This document shows, piece by piece, positions 35,300-46,804 of a DNA stretch of 64,000 bases (position 1 is the first letter of the stretch; every line of letters starts with the position of its first letter). The position numbers and the translations under genes were made by a program. The stretch is from Eupeodes corollae (taxonomy: Eukaryota; Arthropoda; Insecta; Diptera; Syrphidae), in assembly GCF_945859685.1 (NCBI RefSeq), contig NC_079149.1, forward strand, positions 96,560,863-96,624,862, given 5' to 3'. The notes beneath the pieces are model-generated. The model was given only the letters and a program-made list of their open reading frames with translations. It was not told the origin of the DNA and did not search any database.

Positions 35300-36365
35300 A
35301 GATGACCATTACACCACAAGTTACACAAGTTAGTCGTAGTGGATCTACCTTTAAGAAAACCATGTTGAGCTTTGGAAAATAAGGGCTTGCAATGGAAATT
35401 AACGGAATCATAAACTAAGCTTTCAAAAAATTTTGGAATGCATTAAGTTTAGCAATAGGTCTATAATTGTTAATTTCTGTTTTATTGTCATGTTAATGAA
35501 TGGGAAATATAAATTAATTTTTCTATACATGAGGAACACACCATAGGAAAGAGAGAGTTTAAGGAGTGCAGTTAGAGGCTTTGACAGAGAATGCATACAT
35601 TTTTTTAGAACAACTGATAGGACACAATAAGGACCAGGGCTTAGGTTTTCTTTGAGGCTTACAATTAGGCAAACATTATTTCTTCAATTGTTGTGAAAGA
35701 TGAAAGAGAGGTTTGACTGCAACCATCTAAATAACTTAAGGAGTGTGGATCAGGATCATGAAGATGTTCAGTATACGATTTAATAAAGTATTTAGCAAAT
35801 AGATTTGATATGGTCTTGCATCAGGAAGAAGGTTATTTTCCATTTGGTTAAGGTATTGCTTATAAAGGGATTCCCATAATTCAGAGAAAGAATTAAAGGC
35901 GAAAAGATAGTTGTTGTGGTCGGTATCAGAATCGGATGTAAAAATATCTTCCAAAGCTTGTTACGGATATTTCTTAGGTACCGAGCTCTCTGTTCTACCA
36001 AGGGGGCGCAGAAGTGAAATTTTTGTTCACGAGAGAATGGTACTGATTCTTCAATACAGTATGAGAAAATCACATAAAACCAATTTGCAGGGGACTCTAC
36101 TATTGAGTGGAGCTAAGAAGATTGTTGAGTTTGGAGAAATCAGCCCTACGAAAATCATAACAGTAATTCTAGCAATCAGATGAGAATATGAGATCGAGAT
36201 GTCTCCTTATAAAGTGTGCTACTCCATTTATTTGAAAAAGACCACAATCAGGCAGACGATCAATGAACAGCGATTCAGATTCGAAGGAGATGTTAGTTGG
36301 AAATAAGGATGTCTGATCATCTGAAGTGGACCAGTTGAGATGGTTAAGATTAAAGTCGCCAAGAT
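35300..36365 (-). mobile_element. jockey/CR1-type LINE, 5' half (endonuclease C-terminus to RT start)
   Basis: On the minus strand, 36360-36180 encodes the end of an endonuclease (NLNHLNWSTSDDQTSLFPTN, FESESLFIDRLPDCGLFQI, RRHLDLIFSSDC). A basic linker follows (APLVEQRARYLRNIRNKLWK, 36000-35930). Then the RT begins (EINNYRPIAKLNA near 35460, FLKGRSTTTNL near 35330) and the fragment ends before motif A. Its NYRPIAKL and GF.KG.STTTNL words match the style of the 3430-4225 fragment, so both may descend from one family. Several stops. Confidence 0.75.
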
Positions 36366-39300
36366 ATTAATTCATTAAAAAAAAATGTATTTTTATGGCC
36401 TTAACATTTTAAATTTAAATTTTAAACAATAAGCAATTAAGACCAAAACCTATATTCCATAATTATATTTTCAAATGTCAAAGTCCGCTTGTTTGCTTGT
36501 TTGTTTGTCCTTCTTTCACGTCACAACGGAGCAATATTCTGACATGATTTTTTGATTGGAGGTATTCACAAGGCTACAGCTTGTGTTTAGTTACTTTTTA
36601 CTGAGGTAAAATATCTGATTTACAGTTCATTCGAGCAGATCTGTTCGTAGTACTAATATTGAAAAAGTCAATATATTCTTTTTTAGAACATTTTTTAATA
36701 GAATACCATTAGGTGCTGCATGGGACCTATTATCGTTGCCTATCATTAGGCGGTTATTAAAAATAGGTGATGGGCGGTTAAAGTCTAATGCCGAGATCTG
36801 TTTGAAACTATTGCGAGATTTTTGTGCAGAGTAATTCTGAACTTTTTGTAAGCGTTTATCCTGATTTACAAAAGAACATACATGACGATCAATTCTTTTG
36901 TGAAAGGGAGATTCTAGAACTAAACAAATTTGAGACAGAATTTGTCAAAAGACACTGTCATGGACTCAGAACATAGTAATTCATACCCCATAGAGTTTCT
37001 TAACTCATTTCAGCTGTCAGCTAGGTGTACCCTTACATAAGTTGCAATTGAAATAAGGCGTGTCAGTAATGCCTATTCAAAATTCAAATTCCTCTCGATT
37101 AGGTACAAGACTTCGTGTCAAACAAGTTGGGCAAAGCATTATTAGCGCTAAGAAAATGTGTTTATTGTATGAACACCAATAATTTCTACAGATTTACCAT
37201 TCCACTTTAAAAGGCTTAAGATCCCTATTTAATTTAGTTTCACTATGACAATTCATAGGGCGCAAGTAAAGTAGCGGAGTGGATCTAAAAAAGTCGCGCT
37301 TCATTACGTTAACATTAGACAGCTTTATTTTTGGTTTCTACACGGCAAGAAGTGTAGGGCATATTATGACAATGCTAGTATGGCCTGGAGACCCATACTA
37401 TAAAAGTATCTGTGATGTGCCTACATTGTCTTGCAACAGCTCCTATAAGTATGGGTTTATGTACTATACCACAATTTTTGCTTGTAATACATGGGCGCAT
37501 AGTACGTTTGAAGAGACAGCATTGCCTTCAGCCCCATACTGTACCGGAGATGTCGCAATGCTAATAGTTTTTCCGATACCCTTATTGGATAACTGTCAAA
37601 AGTGCACGGGTATAACTACTGTATCGATATATTTCTACACTTATAAGGGACCTAAGGGACATAACAATAATGGATAGACTTTTGTGGTAGGAGCGTTGTA
37701 CATGTCGCCAATCAGTATGGGCCTGACTCCCATACTGGCATTGGAGTATCGGATATAACTATTGTCGACGTTACTATTCCCATTATGGCCAAATTAACTA
37801 TGCCTACAACTTTTTATCAAAATTAAATCTTCTAAGTATTGCGTTCACACCCAAATTGACGTTGTAATGTTCGCAATGATTTCTTTCCGTGTTATTGGCT
37901 CCAATTCTTCTCGGACATGAAGAAATTTTTTCTTTCGTAGAAAAAACCACCGCAGCGTAAAAGCTTAACATTGGTAACAATTCTTCATCGACGAGTGAAA
38001 ATTATGCAAATGTTGAAATATTAAAAAGCAAACGACTCTGAACAAAAAATAAATATTATCCTGTCGAAGCAATCGAAGTTAAAAGAGGGGTTGTATCTCG
38101 TGTGTACTTAAAATTTGTACCTTTTTTTAATGTTGTATTTAAGCAGAATTGGCATTATACATGAGTGAGTCCTCATCGTCGTCGTTCTGATGGAAGAACA
38201 ATTATCAATAACGCGTGTATGTTTTCTTTTAGCGTTCCAACTAGAAAGACGGGATGAAATCACTCACTATAATAATACAGATGAACAATGGCTGAACATT
38301 GATTTTACTTCATACAATTCATCCCCAAAGGCTACACATCACATCATCAGACATCAGGGAGATGGTAATAATGATTTAAAATCATAACCACCATGTTGGC
38401 TGATGTGATGTTGTATCTATCATCATCTATAAAAACCAGGATAGGAAGAGAATTTGTAGTTATGAAGCAGGAACTTTAAGAAGAGAAGAGAAAAAGGAAG
38501 AAAGATCCAGGTTCAATTTATTATGTGTCCGAACAAAACTCAATTACTGAGTAGAAAATCCTTTTTTCATGCATTTGCATAATAATTCATGTTTTAAAAT
38601 TTTACCATTGTCCTTTTTCTCAATATTATAGAGGAATGGGTGGGTATACAGGACACATCGTAGATACTAGATGGGGGAAGGATATTATGAAAAAGGATGA
38701 CAACGACGACAACGAACATTCTGTTTGGCTAACTCCTTTTTCGTATTTTGCTTAGGAACATCATGATGATGCTTTGGCTTGGCTTGGCTTGGTTTCACTG
38801 TTCTCTTCTTGTGTGTGTTGCAGCTGGTATTTTGATTCAATCGATTTGATAATACCTAAAGCGAAAGAGTTTGAAATGATGATGGGGGGTTTGTGTATGT
38901 ATGTATATGTTACTACTGTCAGCCAATATGACAGCAAGGATTTTATCGAAATTTCTGAAATTCCTTCTAATATATCCCTGTAGGTTAGGTACAGACATAT
39001 ATCTCTCTCAAAACATTTCTATATGTCGAGTGTTGCATCCTTTATATGCGTTCTCGTCGTCGTCGTTATTTCATAGTAACCGATACGATCGTTTGGTATA
39101 TTTGTCCGTATTTGTTGTTATAAACAAAAATCTTTATTGCCATCGTCCTTGTCGTCCTTTTTATCATCATCATTATTATTGTCATAGTTACTTCTTGATG
39201 TTTTTGATTTTTGAGATAGCAAAACATTATATATAAGGTCTTATGAATTCTCGATTCTGTTTTAGGTGATATTGCAATGCTTAGAGGTCTTAAACTTAAT

Positions 39301-39794
39301 TTTGTTTCAGTTTTATTTTCAATTGCTTGGGCTTACATATGTCATTTGGGTAGGAAAGCAGTTTCAAAACTGAATAAGAGACTTTAGTCCTAATACATTG
39401 TATCCAGTGTGAATTTTGAAACATAGAGCACCATTCCATACTGAATACCAGAAACTTTTTTAAGAAAGAAGGTTTTAAACTTTTAAGTTATCTTTCACGC
39501 AAAATGTAAAAAAATGACTTCTTAGTAAGCTCTGCAATTTCAAAGACTACTGGTCCCTAAGAACAACTCTGACACAAGAACTCGCGTATGCCTTCAAACA
39601 GGTTTCTAAAACAAAGAGCAGTAATTTTGGAATGCAAAAAGTTTCAAAAAATGCTAATAAGGCTAACTCGATCCATCGTGATCGTTATCTTCATTTATTC
39701 CATTCGAATTTTGAGCTTAAACTTTACACACATAATCTTAACAAAATTTGCTTAAATAATTCAGCAAAATAAAACGATTTTTTGAGACCATTTG
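36366..39794. other. no gene seen; contains palindromic octamer cluster
   Basis: 36475-36600 (tgtttgtttgtcc, tttcacgtcacaacggagc) resembles a dispersed insect repeat, but I have only one copy here. 37279-37677 is an open 132-codon frame without a domain. 38200-39240 is simple-repeat-rich (TGGCTTGGCT at 38775-38792, CGTCGTCGT near 39050). Confidence 0.45.
37376..37737. repeat. alternating AGTATGGG / CCCATACT words
   Basis: TAGTATGG/CCATACTA arms (37376-37383 and 37393-37400) form one palindrome. CAGTATGGG/CCCATACTG (37713-37721 and 37729-37737) form another with a similar spacer start (cctg). Between them are a forward copy at 37448-37455 and a reverse copy at 37533-37541. Orientation alternates over six occurrences. 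Confidence 0.55.
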
Positions 39795-41840
39795 TCGGGT
39801 AATATTAAAGCATTTATTGACGTGTTTCTTGCCTCTGGCCCTGAGAAGTACACTGTTAGTGTTCTATCTCCTCTAGGCACATCTGACCATTGTGTTAAAA
39901 CTTTGAAGTTAAAGAAAGAGCTCCTAAGAGAACCGTTTGGCAATACGAGAAAGCCAACTGGGACGGTCTCAATAATTACTTCAGGATCTTTAACTGGTCA
40001 CTATGCTTCCTCGATAGTGACGTTGACGCCAGCGCTGATATGATCACAAGTTTAATTCTCCTGGGAATGAGAACTTTTATATTAGTAAAAAGTATCAGAC
40101 CTAAGGAAAACGCTTAATTTGATGCGAGCTGTAAAGAGGTTATTAGGGCCAAAGAGATTATTTACCGTTGCTATAAAGCCAACCGTACTGAGGAAAGCCG
40201 GAAAAAGTTCAAACAAGCCAGGAAGGCCTGCAACGCCCATATTCGACGGACCAAATTTTTACATGACCAAAATTTACGGCAAAAAATACTGCAATGTCCC
40301 AAAGGCAGTAAACATTTTTGGTCATTTGTAAAAAACATGAGGAATTTTTCCTCTTCTTCGGTTCCTACGATCGTTGTCAATCACAATCCTTTTGTTAGCT
40401 CTTTAGAGAAAGCTAACCTCTTTGCTAGGCAGTTCGCCGCCAATTCTAGGCTGCCAGTGAGTGTTATGACACCGCCTGTACTTGAGCAAGTTAGTGATTC
40501 TATGGGACCGATTTTTTTTTCGCACTCGTACTATGGCAAGAGTTCGAAGAGATCTAAACACACATAAATCCGCTGGTCGGGATGGTATCCCCGCTATTGT
40601 TCTGAAGAGGTGTTCTTCAATGCTGGAAAAACCACTGCGTAAGCTTTTTCATCTGTCCTACTCCTCAGGGCTCGTTCCGACCGGATGGAAAACGGTATTT
40701 GTCCAGCCTATTCCCAAAAAAGACGAATCCTCCTCTCCCTCAATCTATCGTCCAATTGGACTTACGTCCCTTCTTTACAAGGTCATGGAAACGCTGATTA
40801 ATTTTTAGCTTAATGACCGACAGAATGGCTTTCGTAGCAAAGCAATACGTAGCACTGGTGATCTCATGGTTCATCTCACCAAACAGTGGAGCAAATCTTT
40901 ACATCGCTTTGGAGAAAGTAAGATTATTGCACTTGATATTTCAAAAGCATTTGAAAGGGTTTTGAATCAGGCTCTCTTATCAAAAAGGCGTGCTTTCGGT
41001 TTTCATGAATCCCTGCTTCATTGGATTAGTAATTACCTTTCGAATCGTTCAATATAAGTTGTATTGGATGGTTTCAAGTCTGAAAACCAGAAAAAAATGA
41101 TGGTGTGCCCCAAGGCTCTGTTTTATCTCCAACACTCTTTCTCATTTTTATTATTGAGCTTCTGTCTGCAACATCTAATCCAATACATTGTTTCGCTGAC
41201 GATAGTACTCTTAGCTTTTCATATTCGTTTTCAGACTCACATCCCTCTTCTTCGGATGTGGAACTGCAACGACAAAATATGATAAGCCCATTACATTCCG
41301 ACCTTAACAGCATTGTTCAATGGTTATTAAAAAACCGCTGGAATTTATTGCTTCGAAAACCCAATGCTGTCTTGTATCGTTAAAGCGAGATATACACCCA
41401 TTGCCATTATCCGTGGATGGCACTTGCATTAATGAGACTGAACACCTCGATATTCTCGGGATGTGTGTCACCAACCACCTCTTGTGGAATGATCACATAC
41501 GTGATGTCTCCAAAAATGCCGCAAGGTGTTTGGGTTTCCTTAGGCGATTCAAGAAATATTTCACCCCTTCTGATCTGGCTGTTATCTACAAGACTTACAT
41601 ACGTCCGAAGCTTGAGTATTACTCCCATCTCTGGGCTGGTGCTCCTGCAACTTACTTAAGCCTCTTGGATAGTATTGAACGTAGAGCATTTAAATTGATA
41701 GATGATAATATCATAATAAGTTCATTTACTTCGCTTGAACATCGTCGTAAGGTATCTTGTCTTACCCTTTTTTACCGTTGTTTTAACATCTTAAAAAAAG
41801 CATTTGTCCGAGGAGAACTTTTTTTAAAGGTCTGAGATTT
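39795..41840 (+). mobile_element. family 1 LINE, plus-strand copy
   Basis: Starts near the endonuclease C-terminus (VSVLSPLGTSDHCV). Then come the basic linker (CYKANRTEESRKKFKQARKA) and RT. The RT runs NTHKSAGRDGIPAIVLKRCS, WKTVFVQPIPKKDESSSP, YRPIGLTSLLYKVMETLI, then a small deletion at about 40808-40850. It resumes with DLMVHLTKQWSKSLHR, motif A IIALDISKAFERV, motif B MPQGSVLSPTLFLIF and motif C CFADDSTLSFSYSFSDSH (intact). The C-terminal domain has LPLSVDGTCINETEHLDILG, CVTNHLLWNDHIRDVSKN, FTPSDLAVIYKTYIRPKLEY and LDSIERRAFKLID. About five frameshifts occur, for example an extra T at 40510-40518. The last 3' segment known from other copies (after LFYRCF) is missing. Confidence 0.9.
41320..41835 (+). 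pseudogene. family 1 LINE C-terminal domain, 171 codons
   Basis: The open frame downstream of RT in family 1. It begins in the post-FADD region, runs through SVDGTCINETEHLDILGMCV, LWNDHIRDVSKNAARCLGFL, FTPSDLAVIYKTYIRPKLEY and RRAFKLIDDNIIISSFTSLE, and ends in a truncated HRRKVSCLTLFYRCF block. This stretch is typical of CR1/jockey-group ORF2 proteins between RT and the 3' UTR. Confidence 0.85.
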
Positions 41841-41999
41841 TTCGCTTACAAGATCAACAGTCCGTCTTTTAGGTACGATTTTTTTAAAAACAATTAAGGA
41901 CTTTTTTTGATGAATCTTGAATGAACGAAGGTTCAAAAATCTGTAAACGATTCATGCATTCAGGTCAATATCATCCAAGTTATCCAATATCTTCAAAAA

Positions 42000-42269
42000 T
42001 TGGACGCCAAGTTGATGGCGTTAGATAAGAATAAAGACATTTTTGTTCTTACTAATGAAGTCATGTTCAATTTTGTTAATTTTACTGGATTTTCCAATAG
42101 CAAGTTCCTTTCAGTTGTTATGGCTTCTAAGCCTTTTTTAACTTCGATTAATAACATATTCATGGAAATCAAAGCCTGTACAGTACCTGCAACTATAGGG
42201 GTACATATTAAAAGAACTTGGTTGAAACAATCAAACCAATGTCACAACCAAAAAGTCCTTCAAACTTAG
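42000..42269 (+). pseudogene. uncharacterised open frame, 89 codons
   Basis: Not recognised. It begins MDAKLMALDKNKDIFV and has a Phe-rich middle (FNFVNFTGFSNSKFLSVVMA). It lies 160 bp after the family 1 copy in a region of mixed frames. Composition is less low-complexity than most chance frames here, so it may be an old transposon piece. I would not call it a gene. Confidence 0.2.
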
Positions 42270-43826
42270 GTTAGTTGGAATAAACAAATAAAGCAAATGT
42301 TTGATTTCAATCGTCATCTATCAAGCGTCAAAACCGAAAATTCATTAGTTGCCAGACTTTGTTCTGTTCTGATGTGTTTTTATATTCTCTGTCTACCTTT
42401 TTTTGTGAGTTAGTATGTGTGATGTCCTGATGGTAACACACTAATGTACATATGTTCCATCATGTAGTTAGGTAGGTATGTTTTTATACAAATTTCACTA
42501 AGTGGTTGACAAATATTTATGGAAAACACTGATCCTTTACTCCCTATCTCTCTCTCTCTTTCTGTCGTCACATATAACATGCATTATACCATTCAACATA
42601 AACATAGTACACTTGTCACTGGACAAGGACATGGAATTTAAGTGATGCAGCAATAATATGTGTTTTGCATGTGCCAGGATTGCAGTCAGGATGTTATAAC
42701 CAAACAAAATAAATATATTTATAAACTACAACATGCACTCTATATTACAAATGTACATGTAACATGTAGATTTATAATGTTTATAATACAAAATGTGTGT
42801 AAGTACAAATTTTGGCCACAAACAGTCAATACACATATAGTTTGTGGCAGGTAGAGCATATTCCTATATTAACTATAGCAACTATGTAATAGAAAGGACA
42901 TTTTTAGATAGCATTTGTTATTGGTGTTGTGTATATTTGACCATTATTTGATATAGGAAAGCTATATGATAATTTAAATTATTGGAGTGATAGACATTCG
43001 TTATGAAAGTCATTGAATTGGTGGTGTCTAATTTAAGTTATTTGATTTGACAAAATATTAACATTGATGCCCTAATCAATGATGATATGTACTCGTTTAC
43101 TATTTGAAGCTTCAAGTATTTTTATTGAGACTATTTTAATCTTATTAAAGCAAAATTTAAAAGTAAATGGAAGAAAACTGGTCTAAAAATAATTAAATGG
43201 TATAATTTGTCTATGATCCATGATCCATCAAAAGTGGTATGTGACATTTTTGACAGGATTTGGGAGAATATTTTTGTTTATTTTCTGTACGCCAATTCTT
43301 CAAAGTAGTTATGAAAATATACAAGGTCTTGATTATTCGACCAAATAAAAATATTGAAATATGCTCAGATTTATCATCATCACTTCATACTTTTGACGGA
43401 CGGTGCTTTTAAGAGATATGTTTCACTCTGCACTGTATGCATGAGTGCAATTGTACTTTTTGTTTTGACACATTTGGTGTGATGTAAATTTAAAAATTAA
43501 ATTTTATATTTCGTCATTCACACAAAATTGAATACACAAAAATAAAAAAGACATAAATTAAAGTACATAACATATGCTGTCGTAGTAAAAAAGCAGTTTG
43601 TACGATTTTTCATATCGTCAGTGTATATTTTTATTTTTTTATATTTAATATGACTCAATTACTGTATTCATTCATTCATAGTTTTGATACGTATAATATA
43701 ATATACATAAGTCAAATTGAAATATTATTGCATTTTTAAAATGCTTCATTTAAAAATAATTTAGTTTTTATTAACTTTATATGATATATACTCATGAATA
43801 CTTTATACAAATGCCACTGCATATTG
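42270..43826. other. no gene seen
   Basis: AT-rich sequence with a TC tract (42546-42562) and an early TTATACCA word at 42583-42590. No recognisable coding content. Confidence 0.5.
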
Positions 43827-45300
43827 TTATACCAATTAAAAGTTGAAGATCTTAATCATTTTGTGTCCTTTTGTGAAGAATTTTTATTGGTCTAGTTTCA
43901 AAATTAAAAAGTATAATATATTTATATAAATGAAGTCATTCAAGAAATGTCAGTCCAGGCCCAGTTGAGTGGATATCGAAACTTAGAACTATACAGAGTC
44001 AAATCAAATAAGAATTAAATTATTATACCATTCTTACAAGCTAAATAGGAAGGTGTTGTGAAAACAGTTGATTTATGATATTGTTTTAGACAATATTTTT
44101 GTTTGATTTCAAAAAAACGACGAAATTACTTCTCATTCAAAAGGAACTAATAAACATTTTATACCAGTGCATAAATAATATGTGACGCGTTTGTCAACTT
44201 GAAATTTAAAAATTTACTTTGAAGACCAAAACCAAAACCTATATATTCTATTTATACCCTGATTTGTTACTTTTTTTGTTATACTAGTTTGAAAAAAAAG
44301 TATTATACCAGTTAAAAAATTCATATAAAAATCAATATACATATTATGTGTTTGCTAATCTTTGTCGGATAACGTTATATCAAATAAACATAGTTATCTT
44401 CTACAGTTTGTATTTTATACCAATTAATGTTCCAGTGAAATAAAAATTCAGTTCATTTTATACAAAAAATCTAAACATTTTATGTATACCTTGATTTGTT
44501 AGATATTTTTTTTATACCACTTTGACAAAAAAACTATAACGACAAGTAATAGAAAGGTTTATACCAGTTGAGAAATTCATATAGAAATAAATATATTATA
44601 TGTTTGGTAAGCATTGGTGGAAAACATTATTATAAATAAACTTGGAGCTATCTTCTAGAAGTTTGTATTTTATACCAATTAAAGTTCCAATGGTATGAAA
44701 ATGCAGTTCATTTTATACCAATACATAAATAATATATGAGGTTTTTGTCAACTTAAATTACTTTGAAGACCAAAACCAAAAACCTAAATATTTTATTTAT
44801 ACTTTGATTTGTAAGTTATTTTTTATACCACTTTGACAAAAAAGTAAAAGTAAACGACAAGTAGTAAAAAGTTTTATACCAGTTGAAAAATTCATGAAGA
44901 AATCATTATATTATGTGTTTGGTTAGTATTGGCCGAAAACATTACAATAAATAAATTTCGAGTTATCTTCTAGAAGATTGTATCTTATACCAATTAAAGT
45001 TCCAATGATATGAAAATTCAGTTCATTTTATGCGAGCATTTTTAGCTCGAATATACGTTTACGCACACATCCATATTTATATGTACATAAAGAATTTTTA
45101 GGAACTTTTGTTTGTTGTTATCAAAATAAGAAAATACACAATTTATACCAATCCAAAAAATTATTTAAAATAAAAGGTTAATTTTGTTTGCACATAATTA
45201 TTTTTAGAATTCCTCTTGAATACGTTAAATCAATTAATAATTATTTTAGAAAAAAACGTTTTTATACTAACCGGTGACATAATGAAATTTATACCATTCA
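43827..45300 (+). repeat. AT-rich array built on TTATACCA with 255-315 bp periodicity
   Basis: The word TTATACCA recurs at about 43827, 44023, 44157, 44307, 44415, 44515, 44561, 44670, 44714, 44824, 44873, 44985, 45142 and 45290. The unit ataccaattaa(a/t)gttcca starts at 44417, 44672 and 44987. Further shared words are actttgacaaaaaa, ccagttgaraaattcat, aaaaccaaaacct and atcttctagaag. The 44160-45040 part is about three diverged tandem units. Unit lengths differ because one lacks a ~60-bp block (ccaatacataaataat...gaagacc). No coding frame fits. Confidence 0.8.
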
Positions 45301-45501
45301 GTTGCGTAGTGATAAAATATTTTTAGTTTTTTTTAACTATCGCCCTTTAATTATTTGAAAATAGCTTTAAATCAATTTTCAACAATCATTTATGCATGTA
45401 AAGGGTTTTCAATAGGAAAGGGTTCATTTTGACAGCTTGTGGCGGCCTGTCAAAATATCTTTTTTTAGTGAATCACTAAGGACAAATCATCGTGCAAAGT
45501 T

Positions 45502-46408
45502 AGGTAAGTTAGGTTATAGTGGCTGTCCAAGATGGAAACGGACACACTTAGGCCAGTTTAATGCCCCATTGTGATACCACATGAATCTTGAGGCTTCCTC
45601 CTAAGCTCAATGGAACCAGCTTTAGTCCCTTACAAAACGTGAAAGGCTGATTATACTGATATGATTTAGATCGTTAAGATAGTTAAAGAAGAATTCTCTT
45701 AGGTAATTCTTGCGTTTTCGAGCTAGAGCAGGGCATGTGCAGAACAGATGAAGAACCGTTTCTTCTTCTTCCTCGTTCATACAGCTTCTGCAAAAGTCAT
45801 TTGAGAATACGACTAGTCTCGTGGCGTGCTTTCCTATTAGACAGTGTCCGGTTATGACACCTATTATCGAGCTTATATGCGATCTGCTTAGGGAGAGCAA
45901 GCATCTTGAACGTTTTAAATCCAGTGTTGGCCAGATATTTTTTGTGACTTGAAACGTGGTGATGTTGTTCCACCTGGTACCTGCCCTCCCCACAGCGTAT
46001 TCCATTAGCAGCAGTAGACAAATAACGATTGGTATGCCAGTACTTGACAAACGTGGTAGGAAGGGCTGTACTGTACTGTTCCTGGCGATTTCATCTGCCT
46101 TACAGTTACCTGGAATGTCTCTATAGCCCGAAACCTAGCAAAGATGAATATTAAACTGTTGCGCCATCTCTGTAAGAGATGATCGACAGTTATGGACTGT
46201 TATGGAGTTTGTAGAGACAGAGTCCAGAGATTTGATAGCGGCCTTGCTATCAGAGAAAATACGGATATCAGATGTTGATATCACCAAAAGTTCCGCATGG
46301 AACACGCTCCAATGATTGGGAAAGCGGATTGAGATACTTAATTTCAGTCGTTCAGAGTACACACCTCCACCAACCCCTTCTTTTGTTTTTGACCCACCTG
46401 TGTAAAAA
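45502..46408 (-). mobile_element. RNase H LINE (I/LOA-type) insertion inside the mariner
   Basis: Minus strand. The 5' truncation falls right at the RNase H domain: FYTGGSKTKEGVGGGVYSE (usual TDGS Asp is Gly), SVFHAELLVIS, and IRIFSDSKAAIKSLDS. The C-terminal part has SSIIGVITGHCLIGKHATRL, NDFCRSCMNEEEEETVLHLF and CTCPALARKRKNYLRE, a Cys/His cluster typical of these elements. The 3' end reads ctataacctaacttacct (minus sense). Perfect 13-bp repeats atcgtgcaaagtt flank it (45489-45501 and 46409-46421). The mariner 5' UTR continues on both sides. Confidence 0.93.
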
Positions 46409-46411
46409 ATC

Positions 46412-46804
46412 GTGCAAAGTTGTATCAAACAAAATTTTGATAACAAAATGCATGCGTTATGCCCTTTTTTTGGTGTACGTGGTCGTCCTTCCAAGTCGAC
46501 TTTTCAAGATTTCGTGGCCTACTTGGCAGAAAACACCTTTACGCCAACAAAACAAAAGATCTGCCGAAAACATTGTGCTGTTTTTGAAAGTGTGCAGCAG
46601 ACTCTGATGCATTCTAGTCCGAGTCGCTCAAAATTTCTTGGCCAATTCCAGACATTAACATGGAGAATTTGTACCTGTCGTTTGGGCCTTCAACTATACC
46701 AAATTCAACTGATCCAGAAGCTGAAAACAAATGAATTTACGAAGTGTAAGGTGTTCGCTAATTGGATCTTGCAGGAAATGGAAGTCGATCCCTATTTTGG
46801 TTGA
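46412..46804 (+). pseudogene. mariner transposase N-terminal frame
   Basis: 130 codons covering the DNA-binding region of the interrupted mariner: GVRGRPSKSTFQDF, LGLQLYQIQLIQKL, then KCKVFANWILQEMEVDPYF. The middle (MHSSPSRSKFLGQFQTLTWR) looks like the second helix-turn-helix segment with substitutions. It ends at a stop just before the first catalytic Asp block. Confidence 0.75.

Noticed and set aside
36475..36600. Dispersed repeat suggested by tgtttgtttgtcc and cacgtcacaacggagc
   Set aside because: Feels familiar from insect genomes, but only one copy is present here and I cannot define its ends or class.
37279..37677. 132-codon frame as a secreted or envelope-like protein
   Set aside because: No signal peptide, conserved cysteine pattern or neighbouring element supports it. 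The palindromic word cluster explains the unusual composition better.
43827..45300. CRISPR-like array because of regularly recurring words
   Set aside because: Repeats are short and diverged, the spacing is irregular (about 50-300 bp), the setting is eukaryotic, and no cas-like gene is present.
46272..46607. Plus-strand 111-codon frame across the LINE/mariner junction
   Set aside because: Crosses the 13-bp target-site duplication, so it joins two unrelated elements by chance.
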